A DNA stretch of 16,797 nt from Euperipatoides rowelli (Eukaryota; Onychophora; Udeonychophora; Euonychophora; Peripatopsidae). A program made the position numbers and the translations under genes. The first letter of the stretch is position 1. Each line of letters begins with the position of its first letter. The notes under the pieces were generated by a model. That model searched no databases and was not told the origin of the DNA. It saw only the letters and a list, made by a program, of their open reading frames with translations. Where the stretch lies: NCBI GenBank assembly GCA_003024985.2, contig PXIH01S0017551.1; one strand, written 5' to 3'. This document shows, piece after piece, positions 7,753 to 15,284 of the stretch.

Positions 7753-8199
7753 ATGCCTGACGTTCACTACTTTGTTTAATGTTTAGACTATTTTACTATT
7801 GGCTCAATCACACTGTGTGTCTGATTTATATTTTATCCTAACATATCAAATAAATTCAGCTATACAAATCTAAGAGAAAATAATTGTTTATTTAAAGTTA
7901 CATTTTTTAAATTACATTTTTGTAATTATTTAAATTCAATTTTTCTATTTTTAAAGCTTTAATTTAATAAAAAAAAACATTTATCGAAAAATAATATATA
8001 CTGTATACGAGTATACCGTATATGAATCGTTACAAGTTTGGACAAAATAATAAATTAATCATGGAAGGAGATAGAGGACAAAAATGGTGCAGCACAAAAA
8101 AAAAGTTATATTAAGGATAAAATAGGAATATAATTATTAAAATAAATTGCTAGTCTGATAAAAATGATTTTTTTTAATAAAACGAAACAAGTTTTTATC

Positions 8200-8400
8200 T
8201 TAAAATGTTTGAAGTATTGATCTGAAATGGGCCAGTATATCTCCAAATTGTATAAACCGCCTACTGAACATAAAATCCCCATGAACCACAAATTCAAACA
8301 TGCAAGTGTAAATATAGAACACCATCCAAAAAAAAGTCATTGAAATTGAAACATAAACAAATATTTTCATGGTGGATTGCAAAATCTTGAGATATGCCAT
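8200..8400 (-). CDS. Small membrane protein, 66 aa (paralogue of 14225-14416)
   Basis: Unrecognised family. ATG at 8400, TAA at 8202-8200. Residues about 11-35 are strongly hydrophobic (I-F-V-Y-V-S-I-S-M-T-F-F-W-M-V-F) and could span a membrane, followed by a mixed tail. It aligns without gaps to the 63-aa product at 14225-14416: about 20 identities in 61 positions, concentrated in FE-x4-G-x3-FS-x-RFI-x-F-x-D-x-L, with the start codon and the stop within a few codons of each other. In a segment where other ORFs have decayed, keeping start, stop and motif suggests selection on the protein. Upstream, AATAGAAGG runs into the ATG as in the other copy. No function can be given. An overlapping minus-strand frame at 8106-8297 is a shadow. 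Confidence 0.55.
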   Translation of the reverse strand: MAYLKILQSTMKIFVYVSISMTFFWMVFYIYTCMFEFVVHGDFMFSRRFIQFGDILAHFRSILQTF

Positions 8401-8482
8401 CCTTCTATTCTATGGAATCTACTGCTCATTTATCAAGTTGACAATCAATACTAAAAAGAAGCAAAAATATTGGAAAACCTAA

Positions 8483-8596
8483 TTATTCCCACATAAAATG
8501 CATTAATAATAATAATATTAAGCCGACTATACAACAGCCAATAAAGACATAAAAAGGATCATATGAAGAACACACAGCTGGTTCCGTTGGTTCCAT
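8483..8596 (-). pseudogene. Broken partner of the 14383-14595 membrane ORF
   Basis: From ATG at 8596 the frame reads M-E-P-T-E-P-A-V-C-S-S-Y and a hydrophobic run, then stops at 8485-8483 after 37 codons. Homology to 14383-14595 continues past this stop: a hydrophobic F-L-L-L-F stretch, a frameshift, then an (N)EQ-stop-IP segment matching E-Q-Q-I-P. So the frame here has a stop, a shift and a second stop relative to the intact copy. Both copies share an N/E-P-A and a tyrosine and glycine at fixed spacing. An AG (acttt-ag) lies nine bases before the ATG. Confidence 0.6.
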
Positions 8597-8739
8597 TGTG
8601 CAAATCTAAAGTGTGTAGTTTATAATGAAATTTAATTATGTAAATGAAATTTTGTTAAAAAAATGGTGACAAAATATTTGCATTAATCATCAAACATATT
8701 AAAATGATCCCTCAATGGTATAATAACTCAAAGCGATGG

Positions 8740-8901
8740 TTAAATTTTTAAAATATAAACAACATTTAATGCTAAAAGGCTGGCTAAACCATAATAAGAA
8801 AAACAACAATTAAAAAAAAACAATGCTATAATAAAAATAATGCCACAAATAGAACGTTCTTTCTTAAATTTTTCCAAATACTGAGAAGAAAATGCTATCA
8901 T
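8740..8901 (-). CDS. Hairpin-type membrane mini-protein, 53 aa (paralogue of 14769-14954)
   Basis: ATG at 8901, TAA at 8742-8740. The N-terminal 19 residues are polar and basic (L-E-K-F-K-K-E-R). Two short hydrophobic stretches follow (about 20-34 and 39-50) with a small polar turn, the layout of a membrane hairpin. Aligned to 14769-14954 it shows about 23 identities in 53 positions without an internal gap, including E-K, G-I-I, N, F, L-A, L-A-L and V-Y; nucleotide alignment puts the two start codons one codon apart. The conserved open frame in an old, partly decayed duplicate is the best evidence that these mini-ORFs are real. A pyrimidine-rich tract ending atttatag lies 38 bases upstream, a good 3' splice site. 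Family and function unknown. Confidence 0.6.
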   Translation of the reverse strand: MIAFSSQYLEKFKKERSICGIIFIIALFFFNCCFSYYGLASLLALNVVYILKI

Positions 8902-9218
8902 GTTTGAAATGTGTTATTTTTTTACATCTATTTTTCTGACTATAAATATTGTAAAGGAGGGGTAGGGCATGATCTTCAGCACTCTTGTATCATATTTGGA
9001 AATAAAATATTTTTATTAGGGAAAGTCATTCTTCTCCTTGACACAATTTGCAACCAAGAAGAATTACTGTGAAAATCATGGTTTTGTATTAACAAAAACT
9101 AAGTTTGAACAATGGAGATAAGAAACAATTGCAAAAGAAAAAATATTTAGTTTTTAAGTTGCTTTATAATTGACATTTTATATTATAGAGTAACGGAGCG
9201 AACCAACTAAAAAAATAA

Positions 9219-9250
9219 TATTTTATGGGAGGTGGGGAAAAGGGAGGAAT
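9219..9250 (+). other. G-rich tract
   Basis: gggaggtggggaaaagggagg at 9227-9247 is an isolated G-rich run in AT-rich sequence, with three GGG(G) runs and two GG. It could form a G-quadruplex; nothing else suggests a role. Confidence 0.3.
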
Positions 9251-9489
9251 AATAATGGTACTAAAATGTTTATGTTTTAGATGTTGAAAAATAATCTTGT
9301 TACGCCGAATACAGATTTAAAATACAGAATCAAAGATATATAATAAATTAAGGCTATAAGAAATGTAAAAGAAAATTTAATCAATAGCATTGTTTTTAAG
9401 TTATCAGACAAGCAATTTAAGTCATTATACTGTACATGTACAATGTAATTAAGAAAGAGAGAATGAGAAAATGTTTATATAGGACAAGG

Positions 9490-9738
9490 TTCAAAATCAG
9501 ATTTTGGCTGGGCATTGATTTTTCCAATGCGAACAATCCTTTTTGAGAATTCTTCATGAGAGTCATGGAATAACTTGTCTGGGACAAGATAAATCATACT
9601 AAGCATGTAAATTGGTTTTCAGCACAGAATTCACAGTGGTGTTAGAGTTCATCTTGATTTTGTAGGAGACTATTCTCTTTGATTCACAAACAAAACATTT
9701 TCATGGGGATATACCGGTACACCACCTTCTTTTGCCAT
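9490..9738 (-). pseudogene. Decayed copy of the 15585-15848 exon
   Basis: Starts at ATG 9738, directly after an acceptor-like tattatttttttag, just as in the right-hand copy. The first 22 codons (MAKEGGVPVYPH, then ENVLFVNQRE) match closely, then TAG at 9672-9670 ends the frame. Beyond the stop, matches to the intact copy continue (Q-D-E-L, C-E-F, then the block CATGAAGAATTCTCAAAAA) with several indels down to about 9490. This is a pseudogenised duplicate unless a 22-residue peptide is made. Confidence 0.8.
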
Positions 9739-9790
9739 CTAAAAAAATAATATTTATTTTTCCTATTACAATATGACAGGTGCATAAAAT

Positions 9791-10649
9791 AAATAGTTAT
9801 CATGTTTTTATAAGTTTATGACATACTAAATAAACAAAGTGATTGATAACATGTCCAGGTATATTTAAAATTTCCGGATGTTTAGTAATAAAATTTTGGA
9901 GTGTGAAACTAATGGAAGAATACTACAATCTAATGATAAATGAAGATTCTTGAGATATCGGGCTAAATCAAAGTAAATTTTTGTGGACTCTTCATAAAGA
10001 AATATAAGCACTAAGTTTAAACAAAGTCTGGTATATTAGGCTATAAATATAGTATGTAAAAATAGTAAATACACAAATACATACACACACTATAGTAAAT
10101 ATATATACTGCATATATAAACATATATACAGTAAAGAATATATATAAACATACATCAGTTGTAATCAAATGATGGCATATTTTTGCCATCAGTTTAAAAA
10201 AAAACTTTTGTTGCTGCCCAAATCTGCCGACTCATCTGTTAATTAACTGGCCACTAGCAAAGAGAGATAAATGAAATATTTTTTTACAAACAAATAATTT
10301 TTTATATTAACTATCGCAAATATATTTTGTTTCTCACTAGTTAGATATAATTAGCAAAAGTAATAATAATATCTACTGTATGTAAAAATAATTAGGTCAC
10401 TGTACAAAATTACTGTATATTCATCAAAATAATATATTGAATGTTTCCATCTTTATAATAATTCAAAGTTTAACCTTACAAAATTGAAAAAGATGTTTAA
10501 TTTAATAGCTGCAGGCATGATATTTTTACCATTTATCATTATTTATTATACCTTAAGCAAGTAAGCAATTGCTTCTCTACAACTAACATACTGTATATGC
10601 ATAAAAATAAGTAAACAAATTATAAGCTTATTAAAGTAAATATAATAAG
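9791..10649. other. Gene-poor AT-rich stretch with dinucleotide-like repeats
   Basis: No supported gene. About 10066-10160 is microsatellite-like (aca/ata, tatata). The open frame on the minus strand there (9992-10189) is just translated simple sequence. Several tactgta/tacagta words occur. Confidence 0.6.
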
Positions 10650-10845
10650 CCTTTACAAAAGCAAATTAAACAATTTGAAATAAAGAATCATCATAGTAAA
10701 TTAAACTATCATTCATTAACACCTAAAAAATATTCAATAATCTTTTACAAAACCGAATTAAATAATTTTAAATACAATCGTAAATTAATCAAGGTATCAG
10801 TTTCAAATGAAACTATCACTCATTAACATCTAATAAAATATTCAA
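10650..10845. repeat. Diverged tandem duplication, unit about 90-105 bp
   Basis: Units 10650-10737 and 10741-10845 share ctttacaaaa, aattaaa(c/t)aattt, aaactatcactcattaaca(c/t)ct and aaaatattcaa in order. A weaker third unit may follow at about 10846-10910. Old, non-coding. Confidence 0.75.
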
Positions 10846-11184
10846 AGTTCTACCAGAATTTAACTAAATTATTTTCTTTTTTTCTCTGTACATCTAACAT
10901 TTCTTAATTTAAAAAACTTCAGCTGTTTGCTTCTTTCTCATTGTGTTTTATTATTGTAAAATCTTAATTAGAACTTTAAAAATAAAATATATTAAAAAAA
11001 TTACATTATTCCTGACAAGTATAATTTTGAGGTTATTGTGTAAGTTATCCAAATTTTTTTTTTTGTTTGCCATCAGAATATTATACTGTATATGCTCCCA
11101 ATACAGCTTAAATGCAGAGGAAAATGACTTTAGCAAAACTATTAACCATATTATGGTCTACCATTAATCAATATTAGACCTACA

Positions 11185-11397
11185 ATGAGAATCAATGCTA
11201 CGGTATATATGACATATGATATTAAGTTGTACACAAAGGAGTTAAGTGAACTTTTGTATGATGTTCATCCACAGAGCTCTGAGCGTACAGTACAGATTGA
11301 TACTAGCTGCTATATTTGCAAGCCAAATAAATATTCACTTAAAGCTCAACTGTATAGTGAAGTATTTCAAATTTATAATATAAATAAATTTATTTAA
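11185..11397 (+). CDS. Possible small protein, 70 aa; unrecognised
   Basis: ATG at 11185, TAA at 11395-11397. The composition is less AT-driven than chance frames here, with a mixed stretch Y-D-V-H-P-Q-S-S-E-R-T-V-Q and a C-Y-I-C pair in the middle. There is no signal peptide, membrane segment or familiar motif, no second copy in this window, and no clear splice signals at its edges. It may be a chance open frame or part of an exon. Confidence 0.2.
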   Translation: MRINATVYMTYDIKLYTKELSELLYDVHPQSSERTVQIDTSCYICKPNKYSLKAQLYSEVFQIYNINKFI

Positions 11398-11767
11398 TCA
11401 CTTTGCAGAACATTTTTTCATTGAACTAAGACCAATAATAATTATTATGTTATAATAAATATCTGTTTTAAGATACATTCTATGTATAAAAACAATATTT
11501 GTTTATACAAAATATTTTATGAAGTTGAAATTTTAGGAGGAGGGAGGTGGGTGGTGGAGGTGAAATTTTTTACAAAAAAAGGGGGCGGAAGTACATAAAG
11601 TTAGTAAAACACTGCCTTATCTTGTGGCAAGTGTTTGCCACTAGTCTAAAGACAGTAGTTTCAATGCCTGATAAAACGTTATGCTTATTTAACAAGTACC
11701 AATATAGCATATAAATATATAAACTGTATTATACAGTAAACCAATATTCATTGCAACTTTATTTTAA
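11398..11767. other. No gene; contains a G-rich tract at 11536-11560
   Basis: AT-rich apart from ggaggagggaggtgggtgg and following bases, which have eight G-runs of two or three and could fold as a two-layer quadruplex, and a gggggcgg block at 11581. No coding or RNA gene seen. Confidence 0.4.
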
Positions 11768-12134
11768 TTTGTTTTCTTTATCACTTGTAAATTTTATTAA
11801 AATAGTGTATAATATACGATGACAAATATCATTATCGGTATACAGTATGTTGATATAAAAAATAAGCTTACGTGTTGGAATGTCTTAGCTGATAATTGCA
11901 ATTTTTAACATCCTAAAATTAGATTACCATTGTTTTTTTTATCCTATAAATTTTTATTGTGACTGATTTAAATTGTTTTCTATAATTATCACTTGTATGT
12001 TTTTTTTAAATTGCATGTAATACATAACAAATATTGATACATGTTATTTTATGTAAAAAAAAATAATAAGCCATAGTGTCAAAATATCTTTAATATTTAA
12101 TAATTGCAATTTTTAATATCCTAAAATTAGATTA
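11768..12134. repeat. Diverged tandem duplication, period about 205 bp
   Basis: Unit 1 (about 11768-11926) and unit 2 (about 11972-12134) share, in order, ttgttttct, tatcacttgta, acaaatat, ataaaaaataa, and the longest block taattgcaattttta followed by tcctaaaattagatta (at 11893 and 12101). Non-coding. Confidence 0.8.
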
Positions 12135-12299
12135 TAGTATACACTAAGTTGATTATATTCAAAGTTAAAATGCAATATTATTGTTAAGCTATAAATGATT
12201 TTTTTTTATTAGAAAATCTTGTAAATAACTATCTTTGCTTGCCTGCTCAATGTTGGTTATATTCGGGGTTTTTTAAAGGAAGAGTATTGTAGTAATATT

Positions 12300-12440
12300 A
12301 CTGTCACCACTGGATTTAACAGTGTGGTAGGCCATGTCTGTCTTTTACTTCCTAAGTGATGAGACAGGGGGCTGTAGTCCCTGGCACAGAGCCAGGGGGC
12401 CATGTGTACGACCAAACTACATAAGAAACTATGTAGTTAT
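12300..12440. other. GC-rich hairpin island, SINE-like or exon remnant
   Basis: Noticeably richer in G+C than anything nearby. It contains two perfect stem-loops: CCCTGGC (12379-12385) with GCCAGGG (12391-12397), and AACTACATA (12415-12423) with TATGTAGTT (12430-12438). I found no pol III A/B boxes, tRNA fold or long open frame. It is followed by A-rich tandem repeats, as at the tail of a retroposed RNA. Identity unknown. Confidence 0.4.
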
Positions 12441-12464
12441 GACATACTTAACAGCCAAAAAAAA

Positions 12465-12616
12465 ACTTGTCAAAAAAGAAAAAAGAAGCCTTGTAACAAT
12501 GTAACATCTATCAATGTGTTCCAACAGCAAAAAAAAAAAAACTTGTCAAAAAAGAAAAAAGAAGCCTTGTAACAATGTAACATCTATCAATGTGTTCCAA
12601 CAGCAAAAAAAAAAAA
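12465..12616. repeat. Exact 76-bp tandem repeat with A-rich ends
   Basis: Units 12465-12540 and 12541-12616 are essentially identical, starting acttgtcaaaaaagaa and ending ccaacagc plus an A-run. Identity in such mutable DNA implies a very recent duplication. The sequence just before 12465 (cagcc plus A-run) suggests a break point at the A-run. Confidence 0.95.
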
Positions 12617-12810
12617 CGAGACCCCGCTTAGGATGTGAGGTCCTGGATAGATGAGCATATTTGGAAAATATACTTAATAAGTAAGAATTATTTAATCCAA
12701 ATTATTTATTTAAACTGTTTTAATAATTATTTATAATATTTAATTGTATTTATAATTTTTATTTATTATATATATATTCAAATTAATTTAAAGATGATCC
12801 TAAGTGAACA
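12617..12810. other. AT-rich spacer
   Basis: A short GC-richer piece (gagaccccgcttagg onward, 12618-12650) is followed by AT-rich simple sequence. No gene seen. Confidence 0.5.
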
Positions 12811-12966
12811 ATGAACATTACACATGCTATGCATCTGCAGAACATTCCAGTTACGGTACCATGTCAAAAAGATGTAATTATTGATATAGTAACAATATCA
12901 ACAACAATAAAAAAGGAACAATGGAATATGCTGATTAACTCAGGTTTAACTCCTGCTCCAGAGTAA
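12811..12966 (+). CDS. Possible small ORF, 51 aa; unrecognised
   Basis: ATG at 12811 (second in-frame ATG at 12829), TAA at 12964-12966 followed by TAG. The product is not low complexity: it begins M-N-I-T-H-A-M-H-L-Q, has P-V-T-V-P-C-Q-K-D-V in the middle, and ends K-K-E-Q-W-N-M-L-I-N-S-G-L-T-P-A-P-E. The end resembles nothing I can name. No membrane segment. It could be a real micro-protein, an exon piece or the relic of a transposon gene; an upstream in-frame TGA limits extension. Confidence 0.3.
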   Translation: MNITHAMHLQNIPVTVPCQKDVIIDIVTISTTIKKEQWNMLINSGLTPAPE

Positions 12967-13858
12967 TAGAAGTTAACGTAATGCAGTATATCCAGCAATT
13001 ATCTTGTACCTAATATAAGTTAAGGACACAAGAATGTTATAATGGAACCATGAAGACTTGGGGTGGAATATGTAAGTTTATATTTCTGAAAAATGTGGCT
13101 GAGAATGCAAAGTTTTAGCAAGTATCTCAGCCAAGAAGCATAATATGGATATGGAAAATAAATAGGATTGTAATCAGCAAGAAATGGAGCTGGGGTAAGT
13201 TTATATTTCTTAATCTTGAATAGACAAGTGAAGCCCCTTTAGGAAAAAATGTAGGTCTAGCAATTAGAAAATCAGCAGAAAATAAAAGGTGACATCATGT
13301 CCATCAAATTTTTAATCATTTCTGTTTTGATGGGATATAACTATAAACTATATAATAAATATATTAAACTGTATATTCAGTACACTATATAGCTTTTTAT
13401 TTTAAGTCGTTCAGAAAAGCCCAATAACTTTACATGACTAATAATTAATTATTAAAGACGTATGAAATAAATAGAGATAAAATTGGTAAGGTCCAGTTTA
13501 TTTTGCTCGAGAGACAATCTTCATACATTCAATCATGAATGTATGAAGAATTTTAGCACCTGTAGATGTTAGCAGAAATTGCACCTTCACCCTTCTGTGC
13601 ACATACAATTTCCCCCCATTTTTTACATGTTCATTCTCTAATTCCTTTAAATTTTATTTTTACTCTTGCTTGAAATGTGCCCTACAATTCACCTCTAGTT
13701 CTGTGTTAACCTCTTAATATACCACTGAACATTCCCATTTCAAATCCCATATACAGTACCTTTCACAGGAGATCCCACCCAAACAGACACTTATGCACTC
13801 GCTTATATCTGTTAAATAATCTGCAATTACTAATGCATTCTTTTCCTTCTTAAAATTT
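12967..13858. other. No gene recognised
   Basis: Contains a direct repeat gtaagtttatatttct at 13072-13087 and 13195-13210 (each also a consensus 5' splice donor) and a perfect 14-bp hairpin at 13518-13549. From about 13560 to 13800 the plus strand is rich in C and T and poor in G. Short minus-strand open stretches there are not supported by any motif. Confidence 0.45.
13518..13549. other. Perfect 14-bp inverted repeat
   Basis: TCTTCATACATTCA (13518-13531), loop atca, then its exact reverse complement (13536-13549). No T-run typical of a terminator and no flanking transposon features were seen. Confidence 0.85.
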
Positions 13859-14224
13859 CAAATAAATTAAAGTAGACAACTAATATAAATAGGAAAAAAA
13901 TATTTATTTAAAGAGCTATATTTTGAAACATTTTATTAATTATTTAAACTGAAATTTTTCTATTTTTAGAGCTTTACTAGTTATAAATCATTTATTTAGA
14001 AATAGTATATAGTACGTTAAACTTGAATTGTAAGACAATCTGATCAAACTGTAGAACTTGTAAAAAGACCAGCAAAATAAAAATGAACCATAACAGATTT
14101 GAGAAAACGTTGTTATAAATACACATTAAGGAAATGAAAACAGAAATTAATATTGGAAAATTAAGTGTTCACCTAATAACAGAAATGAAATGAAACTGTC
14201 ACTAGATAGAAATGGTTTAAATTT

Positions 14225-14416
14225 TCATTGCAATACTTGAAAATATTTCAGCACATCTTTAAATATAATAAAACGTGTACTGAAAAAACATTCACCAAAA
14301 ATTGTCCATTCAAATAATCTCATGTAAAGAAGGAATCCCAAACCAAATATATTCACATAAAGCAAAACATAAAGTAGTCCTTTTAATCCACATTGGAAAT
14401 ATCCAATGAAATCCAT
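14225..14416 (-). CDS. Small membrane protein, 63 aa
   Basis: ATG at 14416, TGA at 14227-14225. Residues about 11-34 are hydrophobic (G-L-L-Y-V-L-L-Y-V-N-I-F-G-L-G-F-L-L-Y) and could form one membrane span. The tail holds FE-x4-G-x3-FS-x-RFI-x-F-x-D-x-L, shared with the paralogue at 8200-8400 at about one third identity with no gaps. The ORF overlaps the end of 14383-14595 by 34 bases in another frame, so both could be read from one transcript only by reinitiation or leaky scanning, or the two come from different spliced forms (cactaatag precedes the ATG by five bases). Function unknown. Confidence 0.55.
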   Translation of the reverse strand: MDFIGYFQCGLKGLLYVLLYVNIFGLGFLLYMRLFEWTIFGECFFSTRFIIFKDVLKYFQVLQ

Positions 14417-14595
14417 TCTTCTATTAGTGGAATCTGCTGCTCAATTACCGAGTTAAAAATTAACAATAAAATCAACAAAAATACTAGTGAAAATGAACCT
14501 GAATAAAATGATTGAATAAGAAAAATAATAGTAATCCCATTATAACACAGTGGGAAAAGGTAAGTCCAAAGGTATGCTGGGTTCATAAAATGCAT
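14383..14595 (-). CDS. Hairpin-type membrane mini-protein, 70 aa
   Basis: ATG at 14595, TAA at 14385-14383. After W-T-Y-L-F-P come two hydrophobic stretches (about residues 19-30 and 33-47) broken by S-G-S, then an acidic tail I-E-Q-Q-I-P-L-I-E-E-W. Its W...(N/K)G-I...L...N layout resembles the neighbour at 14769-14954, which hints that the cassette arose by internal duplication, though this is weak in hydrophobic sequence. The left-hand duplicate (8483-8596) is broken. A tract ending actatttag lies 22 bases before the ATG and aligns with acactttag in the other copy. A 40-codon open frame (14583-14705) overlaps its start and has no other support. Confidence 0.45.
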   Translation of the reverse strand: MHFMNPAYLWTYLFPLCYNGITIIFLIQSFYSGSFSLVFLLILLLIFNSVIEQQIPLIEEWISLDISNVD

Positions 14596-14768
14596 AGTGA
14601 GAATGCAATTGATAAAACTAAATAGTATGATTTACAAAGAAAACAATAACATAAGTATAATTTGGGAAAGATGTTGCTAAAACAAATGTGTTCATCTTTA
14701 AACATACTAAAATCATCCAAAGAAGGAGTAAAATAATCTTTAATAACTGTTCAATGATCATATTTTTT

Positions 14769-14954
14769 TTATAGACTGAGTTGAACTACTCCTTTCATAT
14801 ATAGATTATAAACAGTAACTAAAGCTAATATAATAGCTAAGTCAAAGTGATTGAAATAAAGATTCAAAAGCAAAAAAACTGTAAGCAATATAATACCTTT
14901 TATAAAATAGTTTTTCAAAATTTTTTCCCAATTGCAGGCTTCAAATAAAGCCAT
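14769..14954 (-). CDS. Hairpin-type membrane mini-protein, 61 aa
   Basis: ATG at 14954, TAA at 14771-14769. It has a polar N-terminus with N-W-E-K-I-L-K-N, hydrophobic stretch 1 (G-I-I-L-L-T-V-F-L-L-L), a short N-H-F-D turn, hydrophobic stretch 2 (L-A-I-I-L-A-L-V-T-V-Y), then Y-M-K-G. Two half-length hydrophobic runs with a tight polar turn recall reticulon-homology or ARL6IP1-type wedge hairpins of the endoplasmic reticulum; this is resemblance in layout, not proven homology. It is the best supported mini-ORF because its duplicate at 8740-8901 is open and aligns with about 23 of 53 identities. A pyrimidine tract ending taatattag lies 47 bases upstream of the ATG. Confidence 0.65.
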   Translation of the reverse strand: MALFEACNWEKILKNYFIKGIILLTVFLLLNLYFNHFDLAIILALVTVYNLYMKGVVQLSL

Positions 14955-15071
14955 GATAGTTGAAATTTAATTTTAAATGTGGTATATTTTATTATTGACA
15001 ACTAATATTAGATTGGTAAAAAAAAAAAGAAGACTTCAAGCAGTTTGTTTGGAGATGTAAAATTTCAAATT

Positions 15072-15284
15072 TTAATTTAAAAAAACCCTTCTATCTTTAT
15101 AGATTCTAAAACCAAGAACAATTAAATCCAAAAGAATGACTTCCCTTCGACCAGAAAATATACCAATTAAAAGTAACACGACTAGTATAGGGTAGATTTT
15201 TTTAGAATCATTCCAAAGAGACTCTATCTGTTTTCTCATTTGTGCGCCAGCTGAAGACAAGTTTTCATTAATTTGACGTAACAT
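15072..15284 (-). CDS. Hairpin-type membrane mini-protein, 55-70 aa
   Basis: The first ATG is at 15284 (70 aa). However, the only good 3' splice site (aacttgtcttcag) lies inside this ORF, ten bases before an in-frame ATG at 15239, which would give 55 aa, nearer the size of its neighbours. The product has a charged N-terminus (M-R-K-Q-I-E-S-L-W-N-D-S-K-K), a first hydrophobic stretch (I-L-V-V-L-L-L-I-G-I), the turn F-S-G-R-R-E, a second stretch (V-I-L-L-D-L-I-V-L-G-F), and a basic end Y-K-D-R-R. The W...TM-turn-TM-Y-K layout is shared with 14769-14954. The matching part of the left-hand copy (about 9020-9280) is not recognisable. Function unknown. Confidence 0.5.
   Translation of the reverse strand: MLRQINENLSSAGAQMRKQIESLWNDSKKIYPILVVLLLIGIFSGRREVILLDLIVLGFRIYKDRRVFLN
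15240..15252 (-). promoter_or_regulatory. Candidate 3' splice site inside the 15072-15284 ORF
   Basis: Minus-strand cttgtcttcag, with ctggcgcaca between it and ATG 15239. It is the first AG after the pyrimidine-rich stretch tttttttcctcttt. It favours the second methionine as the start if the mRNA is spliced here. Confidence 0.4.

Larger units (their letters stand above)
7850..9790 (-). repeat. Segmental duplication, left copy of the mini-ORF cassette
   Basis: About 1.9 kb collinear with 13859-15880. Anchors visible by eye: ttatttaaag followed by aattatttaaa and tttttctattttta at 7890-7960 and 13905-13970; the small ORFs at 8200-8400, 8483-8596 and 8740-8901; the exon at 9490-9738; and intron sequence (ctaaaaaaataatatt, cctattacaat) just beyond. 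Nucleotide identity looks like roughly 60-70% with many indels, so the duplication is old. This copy has lost at least two of the ORFs. Confidence 0.85.

Noticed and set aside
8106-8297. 63-codon minus-strand frame
   Set aside because: Overlaps 8200-8400 in another phase; only the latter phase is conserved with 14225-14416.
9005-9040. Inverted match of gaaagtcattctt to the 15072-15284 ORF
   Set aside because: Only about a dozen bases on the opposite strand; expected by chance and not collinear with the duplication.
9992-10189. 65-codon hydrophobic minus-strand frame
   Set aside because: It translates a TA/CA microsatellite-like tract into repeated Y/I/V/C; no partner or motif, and it lies outside the duplicated cassette.
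10943-11167. Opposed open frames of 74 (+) and 61 (-) codons
   Set aside because: They overlap each other in AT-rich DNA with K/I/L/F-only composition and no conserved features.
12300-12440. tRNA or snRNA gene in the GC-rich island
   Set aside because: No cloverleaf, no A/B boxes and no Sm site could be placed on either strand.
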